Shown piece after piece: positions 21,601-31,550 of a stretch of DNA of 64,000 bases (position 1 is its first letter; every line of letters starts with the position of its first letter). The stretch covers positions 1,372,130 through 1,436,129 of the forward strand of contig CAXAMN010006446.1 of the NCBI GenBank assembly GCA_963970005.1. The letters run 5' to 3'. The stretch is from Durusdinium trenchii. Its lineage: Eukaryota; Sar; Dinophyceae; Suessiales; Symbiodiniaceae. The notes under the pieces were generated by a model that saw only the letters and a program-made list of their open reading frames with translations, was not told where the DNA came from and did not search any database. The translations under genes and the position numbers were made by a program.

Positions 21601-23656
21601 TGCAGCGGTGGTGAATCATTCCCGCGTTCCGAAACCGCGTTCACCGTCTTGTCGCAGTCGCTGCGGATCTCCCAAAGACAGCCGGCCTTCAAAAGTTGCT
21701 TCACTTCGCCGATGGTCATCTCCTTATAGTGCCACGCAGTCAATCCAACTGCGCTGTCCAAGAGGTCGGATCTTGTGCAAAAGTGGAACGGAGTAGTATC
21801 CCTAGTATTTCGAGTCCCCAAGGATTTCCGATTTTGAGAAAACGGGGTGGACACCAACAGCTAATGTGACTGAAAAAGAACTTGACATCGCAAAGCCTCT
21901 GGAGTGTTCCAAAGCCTTCTTCCCCAAAACCTGTGTAAGTTGGATGCTGATCTGCTTGGGGGGTCGATACCTGACGGTCAGTTAGCGGCCCCAACCACAA
22001 ACATGTTTCACACAAACATCGAGCCCACTCCAAGCCCGTAATCAGGAGTTCCAGGTGGTGGCTTTCATGTAGACAACAAGTGTTGATGTACAGTTGTTGT
22101 ATGGTCGTCTTCTAGCAGTCTTCTTTCCTGAAGCTGGGAATATCAGTCCTCTTACCTACAGAAACAAATGGCCAATCCAAAGGCTAGAGACACAGTATCG
22201 TGACATGCATGATGTCATCAAGGCACATCTTCCGGCGATACTTGCTTGTAGATTTCTCATGGGTTGAACTTGACCTGCGAAGGTGATGCCAAAGAGTGAA
22301 GCGTGAACAAGGGTATTCTACCAGAGGCTCATTACTGCAATCCAAGGCTCAGGCCTAGTCTTCTGGGTGGGTTTCACATGGTCACATGGATCGAAGTATG
22401 ATCGCGGTCAGTCTCTCCCAAATCCACTACCACCACCCATCCAGCAGCCCTTCCCATCTGTTCACTCGCTGTCATCACTGTCAGCTGTATGCGGAAAAGA
22501 GCTGCTGCTGCGAAGCTCTGCAGGATGTTCCTGCCGCAGCTCTTCGATGTACTGCTGCTTCTTCTGCAGCCTCTGTTTGCCCTTGGCCTGTCGCTTGGCC
22601 TTGCTTACCACTCTCTCTTCCAATGCTTTGGGGCCACAAGTAGCCACCCAATGGCCGCTCTTGAACGCCCTCACACCGAAGTCGCAAGTCTTGACTCCAC
22701 CAAGCTCTGGAGGTGGGAACTGGCTCTGGAGGTAGATTGGCTCTTCGAGGTGGAGTTCCTGACACCTTCGAAGCCTGAACTGTCAGTCCTTTCATGGGCT
22801 TTTCACGCATACTCTGATCTGTGAAGCTTACACATGCTCCAGGCTCTCTTCACAGCCATGGATGAGGTTCGTCTCCTGTTTGTGTGTGTCTGTGTATTCA
22901 ATTGTGGCGGTGCAGCTCAGGCAATGAAGTGAATGCTTTTTCACAAGTCATCCGTTCTACTAGCGCAAAAGGGTATCATATCCAAGTCAAACACCGGAAT
23001 CCCAAGCGGTGGCCAAGCGATTTCTGAACCCCGGGACGTTCCTTACTCAGTTCATATGTAAGACTATGTTTTTCCACCTCTCGTGAGCTTACATGTGGGT
23101 GGAAGAATGATTTCCTGCACCTGATTGGTTTCTATGAAAAGACCTGTTAAGAATCGCTATAACCCCACACTGGATATCACTGGATCATTGTTCCGGCGAA
23201 ACAGCTGAAAACAAGAGTCCACATCGTTGACTGTTGATTAATGCATATTAATACCAGTAAACACCAGGTGGATTGCAAAACCTGTTCCTATATTGGGGGA
23301 GATATTAATCAACAAATATCAAAAGTCTATATACTAGGCATTCTGAATCGAACCACCTTGGGTCGCACTTCGAAGTGCGAACCGATGTGGTTGAAGCTGA
23401 CGACTCCACAAGGGAATACGTGCCTTTTTTGTATCCCTCAATGCCCAATGATTGGGACAAAAATTACACCAGCCCTGCCCAACTGGGGGAGCTCGCTCAC
23501 ACTGAATGAAGCCTCACTAGGCGTACCAAACACCAGTTTTAGGGATTGTCTGGATATGTGTCTTTTGCTTTTAGGAATCTTTTGTCGAGTCTCAGGGCCA
23601 ATTTCCAAGATGGACACCTTGCCACTCATCAATCGTACCGGCACGTCCATCGCCAT
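18689..23656 (-). CDS. Ubiquitin-like domain plus BspA-type LRR protein, paralog 1 (7 exons)
   Basis: Exons: 23594-23656, 21687-21722, about 20632-20706, about 19721-19932, 19372-19546, 18955-19103 and 18689-18784. Exon 1 reads MAMDVPVRLMSGKVSILEIG, exon 2 EMTIGEVKQLLK, exon 3 AELHPSDDDFVRRLSTVEVL, and exon 4 opens LRKLDDDTETAKSAGVSP, together a ubiquitin-like domain. Exons 5-7 are BspA-type LRRs (SVTEIGEGAFARCSSL), ending VFEGCSLLSKEF and a stop. Joined exons keep the repeat register perfectly (RIGE + GAFAGC; SAFA + DCKSL). Donors: GA for introns 1 and 6 (CCT|GAGACT, GCA|GAATCC), GC for intron 2 (GAAG|GCCGGC), GT for introns 4 and 5; the exon 3/4 boundary is not settled. Intron 1 is absent from paralogs 2 and 3 and holds an unrelated exon. 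Confidence 0.8.
21080..21170. mobile_element. Short inverted-repeat element, family B
   Basis: AGAGTCACAAACGGGTGGTG at the left and GCACCCCTTTGGGACTGCT at the right are inverted. The interior AAGTGAGTGGATAATGGGC and CACCCCTAACCTCCAT are family hallmarks. No target duplication found. It lies in an intron of LRR paralog 1. Confidence 0.5.
22462..22779 (-). CDS. Terminal exon of an unidentified gene inside intron 1 of LRR paralog 1
   Basis: A 318-bp open segment on the minus strand follows an acceptor (CTGACAG) and ends in a stop at 22462. It encodes about 105 residues: a Pro-containing start, then GHWVATCGPKALEERVV, then a basic helix-like run rich in Lys, Arg and Gln (KAKRQAKGKQRLQKKQQYIE), and an acidic Ser/Asp end (DSDDSE). 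The complementary frame shows the Ser/Leu-rich bias of a shadow, so the minus strand is the likely coding one. No family recognised. It has the same strand as the surrounding gene but does not fit the ubiquitin-like domain. It is either the 3' end of another gene or carried in with the extra intron. Confidence 0.45.
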   Translation of the reverse strand, partial: FRLRRCQELHLEEPIYLQSQFPPPELGGVKTCDFGVRAFKSGHWVATCGPKALEERVVSKAKRQAKGKQRLQKKQQYIEELRQEHPAELRSSSSFPHTADSDDSE

Positions 23657-24044
23657 GGCACCGCCGACCGGCAGCGGAGGCTTTCGCGCGGCCGTATCAA
23701 TGGGTGGAGCGAGAACTCGGGAAGACCATCTGCAAACAAAAAGACCAAGCCACGTACCAAACGACAGAAATGACATGAACTGATAGATGTGATTCAGCAA
23801 GCAAAGGTGGTTGACAGTCGCTTAGTTTTCCTTGGGCGGACTTGGTATCCTGGTACTGTGGGTCCCCCCCCCGGTATGGGACCAACTTGTACTTGCAACC
23901 ACTGCGTAGGTAGTCCCCCCTGGCCAGTATGTCAGCCGCCGATTCGGACGGGACCAAATCATGGAGATGGATGAAGATGGGTGTCATAGACTCTTCCGTC
24001 TTCCTGGGAAAATCAGCTTCTTGTTGCGAGGCTCGCGATGCCAG

Positions 24045-24125
24045 GAGCGCCCCTAACTCGTAGCGTCCGATGGCTCCTACTTAGTATGCCCTTGGTTACT
24101 AGTAGCTTCTTGTTACTAGTAGGTG
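24045..24125. repeat. ACTAGTAGC-family dispersed repeat
   Basis: Holds TTGGTTACTAGTAGCTTCTT and GTTACTAGTAGG, matching copies near 9200, 31760, 41560, 53600 and 55330. Confidence 0.5.
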
Positions 24126-24763
24126 GCTGCCCACCTACTCATGTATTGTGCTGGGCCTATGCTTCCAAACACATGCCGCTGGCCAATCAGCTGAACGCGC
24201 GGACCTCATGTCATGCACAAGATACCAAGGATCCAAGATTGATTGTTAATGTCAAATACACATCTTTTCTGTAGCAGTTGGCACCCTGGTACAAAACAAT
24301 TTCTATCTAGGCGCGCCAGCGCGGCTTGGAGAGACCAGTCGTATAATAGCCTATCCTATTTCCAGGGCCCAGTGGATGATGGTTCGGTTGCAGGCCTTCC
24401 TCTGTAAACTCAAAACAACAGGTCGTACCCTTCGCTTCGAAGGATTTTCTGGATTCCAAAGGTACGCGACTCTTGATCATTCATCCAGTGGGCTTCCAAA
24501 GCTCTCCGGTCTACACCAAAACCATCCAACACCCGCCGCCGTCGCTGCGTGTCGCTGGACCATGCTGGACCCTGCGCTGGACGTGCTGGACTTGACGCTG
24601 CGTTCAACCTCAACGCCAAGGGTAATTTTACGTAGTTTAAACACCCTCAACGTGTTGAAAGGGATCCCAATCCATCCCACGATAGGCCAATGCCCTGGCC
24701 AAGCGGCCCAAAGAAACGTGCCGAAATCGCCCGTTCGGCCGTGCCCGCACATGTGCACCCCAC

Positions 24764-27468
24764 CTCGCCTCCAACAACATGCAGTTCGCCGGATGGAAGT
24801 CTCCATGAACCACACTCCAGGGCGCCGTGCGGAGCCACGTGCGATAGGTCTCCCATCCGTCCTCGTGGGCGTGAAGTGGAAGCCCGATCTCGCGACGCGG
24901 ACTCAAGCGAGGACTCGACTCCAGAAAAAGAGACCAAAAACACACACACAAATTCGACTTGACAATATATCATTGTGGGTGGTGGGAGTGGTACACTTCT
25001 CATCGATGGTTAGAAGCAACATGAAGACACGGTATGTAACTATCAGTCCAACATCCAAAACTGATAAACAATATTCATGAAACCAGCACTACTGCACCGG
25101 AAAGTCAAAACCTGAACGTACGGAATTGGTAAAAGTACCCTATAAACATCCCTAAACTAATGATCATGGTCCTTTTGGCAATCATGTACCGGGATTCGTC
25201 AACCAACCAATAGTAAAAGGACATCCATGCCCCAAACATGCTCTGCTATGCTACGCAGTATGGGAAGCCATGAGTTCCTCGAGCGAAAGCAAAGGTTGGA
25301 GGATGGAGACTCGGAGGTTAGACTGGAGTTGAAAAAGGGCGACACACACACACACTATTAGACGAAGAGTCCTGGTCTTACCTGCGGCTCTGGTGTTGCT
25401 GCAAGAAAACTGCAGAGAGATCTTTGCCAAAAGCTTCATCACCTATGCTGCTTAATACATCCATACTGACATCCATCTTTGATGAGGGATCTCACCTGTC
25501 TCGCCGATCCCGCATCTCCCGCATCTCCATCCCCCCAAACGATGGAAGCGACCCAAAACCGCTTTTTCTGATTCTCTTTGGGTCCTTGGCCTTGGCGATG
25601 GACGCCTCGATGCAGCGTCGCAGCAGCGGATCCCAGTGGACGCCAGCAGCGAAGTCGAGCGCGGCCCATTGGGAGCGAGCCTGTGCTTGGTAGGCCTCCG
25701 GGTTTTTCAAGCCGAAGGCGATCAACACGTGGACAAGTGCGCGTTTTTGAGAAGGAGGCGACGACCCACCGGTTTGCTTGGGTTCAGAAATGTTCAGAAA
25801 GGCTGTGGAATTGGAGGCGGTCTCGAGGTGGTCTGTTAGTCGTGTGTTTTTGTTGTCATAGAACATCCAGTGGATCGAAACGCATATGAGAATAACCTTT
25901 TCCTTTGGTTTGGTCCCCCTGCAGTTGATGCAAACTCCTGCACCTTTATGAACAAACATTCTCGCGCCCTTCACTGAGAATTCATCAATAGTGGGCCGGG
26001 GCCCTGCATGCCATGTTTTTCCTCATGGACTTATTGCAGCAATCTCCCGCACCAACCGTCCCCAGCAACCATTCCACCAAAGTCTCAGGCGGTCTCAGGC
26101 AAGTCCGATGTCCGTCCGTGTCCCTTGAGATCTGGGATGTGCGTTCATTTCAAATATAAATTTCCATACTATGCGTCTTCTCAAAGCTGGTTAAGCAGGT
26201 AGAACAGGAAGACAAGTAGCCATTGGAACCTGGTAGCCCACGCACTGGCTGCACATTGCATGTTAAGAGGTTGGTCCTTTGCGTTGGTTGGCAAACATCT
26301 CGGTCAGGCCAGGTACCTGTGGCTTGGTGGGGCAGCTAGAAGAAGAATATCAGCTAGATATAGGTCAACTAGATATGCCCTATAGGCTTCCAACAACTAT
26401 TAATTTCATAGGTTTTACCGAATCAACTAAGGATTTTACACTACAAAAACCAGGTGTTTCCCATTTTTTTTAATGGTCATGGAAGTCTAGGGTATGGATG
26501 TGTAAAACCAACAACTCCCTGCCAAAACCCCACATCCGCCGCTCTCTTCCGCCTCCCACAGCTCTCGGCCGCTCTCACCCTGGGCGACGCTTCGTGGTTT
26601 CAGAAACGGACAAGGTAGCACATGTCAAAGGATCCATGGTGGTAGCACATCTGACAAACCATGCAAACCACCCGCCCCAAATCATGAGCCACCACCAGCA
26701 GTCATGAGTGGCCACCAGTCATTGACTGATTCCTGGATCCTTTGCGCCACCATGGATCGTTTGGGCATGCCATCGCCTGCCCAGGCGCCTGCCATAAATT
26801 CAGGAATTGGAGATGCTCCAAACTGGTTCCAGCTCCCGAACACCCCACAAACCTTGTCGGAGCCAAGTTTGACCCTTCGTCCGCAGATGCTCAGATGAAG
26901 CATGTCAAGCATGTCCAAACAAGTGTGCGTGCAATATGTTGATTTCCATTGATTTTCTCAAAGCCTGTCTCTTTGATTTCCGCTGGACATGCTTTTAACA
27001 ATGACCCCAAACAACTTTGGAACTCCTTCAAAGTGTGTTTGTGTGTGTACTAGGCCGTGGTCTTAGGGAGCTCCTCGATTTCACCAACATTCCAACGTCC
27101 CAAAGACCAACATTCACAGCTAGTATGTTGAACCCACATGCACAACGACTAGTGTCTTGATCTTCTAAAAATCTCAACCTCGTGACATCCACCCGCAACA
27201 CAGTCGTGACCATCCGCGCGCAAAGCCACCTCGTCGGCCACCCACTGTAGCCCGCGCAGCCACGTGGAGGAACGCGGCGGTGGAACGCGCCAGAAGGCGC
27301 CGTGCAGGTGGGCGGCGGAGCGGGCGGCCGCCTTGGCCACCTGTGGAGGCAACAAAAAGACAGTAACAAAAGAATAAAGGGAAAACGAAGCGGAAGAAGA
27401 ACATGAAGATGAACCGGGAATAAATGAAGAGGAGGAGGAGGAGGAGGATGAGGATGAGGATGAGGATG

Positions 27469-27509
<41 letters not shown>

Positions 27510-30500
27510 ACCTGCAACACCCGGTTGCTGTGCTGCGGGGGCGGATGGCCTCTCAACTTCACCGACATGAGGCCAGACTTGTTCACCTTCATGAGATGGA
27601 TGTCCTTCATACATTGGACTTGGACTCCCTTCGATGCTCAATCAATCTTGTTGACACATGGCTGCAGGAACTCAGCACATCAGAACCGGGTCATTCTCTA
27701 CCGCTGGCAGAGGCAGGTCTGGAATGTAACAACTGCGGGCTTACGTTTCGACACTTCTACACGCTCAAGAGACATGAAATGTACACGCATGGGATCATGC
27801 ACACCACTGGTCCTCCACTGGATATTGGTAGAGACTCTATCGATGGCAGACCAACCTGCAGACACTGTGGAGAACATTTCATTAGCTGGCAGAACTTTCG
27901 ACACCACATTACATCGTTTGCATGTAACAACTTTGATCCATCCAAGGCACCTCCGGAGCAACTTCAAGCCTTCCGAACCCGGCTGCTGGAATACTATGAT
28001 GGAGGAGACCTCGAACCTCTGGTACAAGATCGTCCTCTTTGCTACTTCCTCTCTCAGCGTTGCATTCTTTGTGGCTTCTGGTCATCCAGGCTCCAGCAAA
28101 TGTCTGCACACATGGGAAGAGATCATGGGGACATCTATGCACTCATGGGGGATGTCCTTCCCAATGTGGTGAGAGCAAGAGCCTCCTCTCCTTGTGAACT
28201 TTGTGAACAAGAATTTCGTAGCAGAACCCACACTTGCCCAGTGAAGAAACAGCTGGGGTTGGCTCTGGCCTATCGGAAGCACCGGGAGAAGTTTCCGACA
28301 AGTCCTCCTCCAGGCCTCAACCTCCACAACGGATGGAGGCTCAGTTCAATTGTGGACAATGCCCACGGAAGTTTGTGACGGCAGCTGGGCTTCAACAGCA
28401 CCAGGCAATGGACCACACACACTCAACGACCACCAGAACCTTTGTTGCCGGCCGTGATCAGGTACCTGGACATATACAATGTGCACATTGTCAATCCAAG
28501 TTCCTGAGTCTGGCTGCTCTTCGACACCACATCGATGGAGGCCATTGCTCAGTTCCACCTGCTGATGATCCACCTCTTCTATGGCATCATCCGCTGATCA
28601 TCTCCGGACTTCATGGAGGGACCTTCGATCACCTCATGGCCTATAAGTCCCTGATTCGTAGACTTGGCTACATATGTGGTCTTTGTGGACATCAGTCAGG
28701 TAGCTCAGTTTCCCTCCTGAAACACCTGGGGAACCAGCACAATGAACATTGGCCTCAAGCTACCACCTTTGCGGAATGGCTTCAAACGGACAGTGCATTG
28801 AGGAATCTGGGGTGCTCCTGCCTTCGACCACCAACGACGGCTCATGTCTGCACAGTCTTCACGCAGCTGGCCCTCTTTGTCCATCATGACTTGACCAGGC
28901 TTCAAGAAGGAAGTGATGACCTCATCATGGCTCATGCTCTTCGGCTTGATCTTCAAGTTCTGAGTCCCACTATTTCACTCTCCTTCCCAGATCTGGACAG
29001 CAAACTTGCCACTGGCCTCTTTGCAGAGATCCTGGCGGATGACACCCTTTGCACAGCCCTTAGCACTTGGTGTTGTTTGTGCGGGAGGCAAATTGATCCA
29101 CGTGACATGCTTCAACACCTGTGGAATCAACATGCCAAACATGCCAACAGGGGCAGTCTGTTTTACAAGTACCTCTCCATGTATCAAGTGAAGCAGCAAA
29201 CCTGCTCAATATGCAAGTGTCATCCAACCGCAGCACAGTGCCCGATACTCCTGCAATTGGCCTCCTTGCTTGCCATCCTTCATCATGGACACAGAAACCG
29301 GTCAAGTCTCCGAGATGTGGGGAGCACCGATCCACCACGTCGAATGGAGGGAAGAGCCAGGGCAAAGGAAAAGGAAGAAAAGGCCAGTGAAGAACCAGAA
29401 CACCAATGGCGAGTCCACACCCAACACAAACAACCTGCTGCAGGTCCTGAGCAGGTTGGTGCTAAGGCACGAAGACACCCTTCAGTGTCTGGCCACGGAG
29501 ACGGACTTCTTCGTTTTTTTGAGCGCGGGCCCAGGGTCCGTCCTGCCTTGCATGATGACCCAGACGACAACATGGCATCAGACACCTCAAAGCGAGAGGA
29601 CACACCCCTTGAGGATCCTGGTTGTGAAGTCTCTCTTGGAAGAACTGCTGAAGAGGACACAGAAACTTCAATCCACGGCCTCCTCAGATCCCTTGATCCA
29701 GACATTGCAACGCCTGGGATTCTTGAAGATCGACCGGAGCACGAGAACACCTACAACTTCCCCAGGATGAACTGGGATCATCAGAAGCAGGCGATGGAAG
29801 CCCAAGAGGATGCTCCTCTCACAGTTCAGCAGGCCCTGCTCACAAGGATGCTCGCTCTCTTGCAACAGGAGGACCTGATCAAGAGATTTGGGGCACTTCG
29901 ACCGGCCCAACAAATTCAGAAAGTCATGACCACGGACACCGACAAGCCCTCTGCAGTGATTCCATGGCGGGTCACCTGGGCCTTGACCAACCCCCACTCC
30001 ACCGAAATGAGGGGGCTATGGCACCAACTCAGTCACTCTGGGCTTTGGCAACTGATCCTGAGCAGGATGAGACCCGCGACCATGCAAAGAACTCCCTTGG
30101 CTCAACACCTGGGGAAACTGCTTGGGGACCTCTGATCAAGGTCAATACTCCACCACTGAGGCCACTGCTGAATCCGGCAACAGCTTGCTACATGAACTCG
30201 GTGGTCACGGGATTGGTTTGGAGTGCCAAATGGGCAGGTGGCTTGAGTGAGGACCACTGGTCCAACTTTCCGGGGGTGTTTGAGACCATTGCAGATGTGT
30301 CACCAGAGGGCAAGCCACTTCTATTGTGGGCTGATGGGCAATGGACCACCTTTCTTTCCACTTGGCCGGAACCTTTTAGACAACATGATGTCACTGATTT
30401 TGCTCATCACCTTCTTCAACAGCTGAACCCCAACTTTCTCAGTTGTTGTTGGGAATCCCGGCTGGAACAGGATGGGGAAATCCGTGTGGTGGATCAAAGC

Positions 30501-31517
30501 GCCCTGGGGTGCCCTTTGCACCTATACATCTGCAGTGAGCAAAAGAATGCGCTGCTGCCAACAGACCTGCAAGGACTGATTTCAATCTGGAGCCTGGCAT
30601 CCTTCGGTCTCCATGGCTTGACTGAACCTGCAGATGTCACATGCCTTCACATCGATCGCTTCGACTCGAGGGGCAAGAAAAATCGAGCCAGACTCAGCTG
30701 GGACTCTAAGGTGTGGATGCCCTTCTTCTACAACACCAAGCTTGGCATCGACCACATTCCTTTTGTGGTCACGGCAGTCTCATATCATCTTGGCTCGGAG
30801 CCAACATGTGGGCACTACTGCACGGCGGTCCTGGAGGGTGGCTTCTGGTGGATCTTCGACGACGGCTCCCCGCCGGAGAAGTTTGACCGGATCCCGAAAG
30901 TGGTACAGGAGAACTGCTGTCTCCTTTGGCTCAACTGTATGCCGCATGGGGGAGCAGAACCAGTCTCTAAGCTGACGGAGGAATCACCCATTCTCTCTGA
31001 GGAGGAGAAGCTTGAGCACATCATTCATGACCCCTCCGTCAACGATGACTGGCATCACAAATGGCTCCAAGCCATTGACGGGCTGGATGCTGGCATACTT
31101 GTGGACCACCCGGGTCTTTGCCATCGATTGGTGCAGAAATGCATCATGTGCCAGAGCTGGCCTCGTGACATGAATGCCCACCTTGAAGTGGCACATCGAG
31201 AACTTTGGGAAGCCTCCCAACCGGTGGCCGAGAAATGTGGTGCAGCCTTCAGCACGAGAGCTCATCCTACCAGGTGGTGTGCTTGCCAGCCATACTACAA
31301 AACTGCGCTGACTGAGGACCACCCGTGTCCATGCCTTCGCCAATTTGGCATTTTGCACTTGGCTCTGAGAAAAAGCCAGCCAGTTCATGCCAGGTCTAAC
31401 CTGGCGCGCTTGCTTGACCTGACCTTCAGCTAAGGGCTGAGGCTGGTTCGTCCCTACGGGGACCAGGAGGATCAATGGATCCACGCCATCATCACTCGAT
31501 GAGCGTAGAGCAAGAAA

Positions 31518-31550
<33 letters not shown>

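Larger units (their letters stand above)
27510..31550 (+). mobile_element. Intronless zinc-finger/ubiquitin-protease element bordered by (GAT)n
   Basis: About 4 kb of plus-strand, intron-free coding-like DNA between a (GAT)13 array on the left and (GAT)11 on the right (31518-31550). The second array follows a short 84-bp tail after the last stop and looks like a microsatellite 3' tail of a LINE-type retroposon, inserted into a pre-existing GAT tract. It lies antisense inside an intron of the APH-type kinase gene. I recall the order of C2H2 fingers, a conserved RHED linker domain and a C19 protease from dinoflagellate LINE-like polyproteins, where a reverse transcriptase normally follows. Here none follows: no YxDD or endonuclease motif is seen before the GAT tail. 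Alternative: a retrocopied host gene. Confidence 0.65.
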
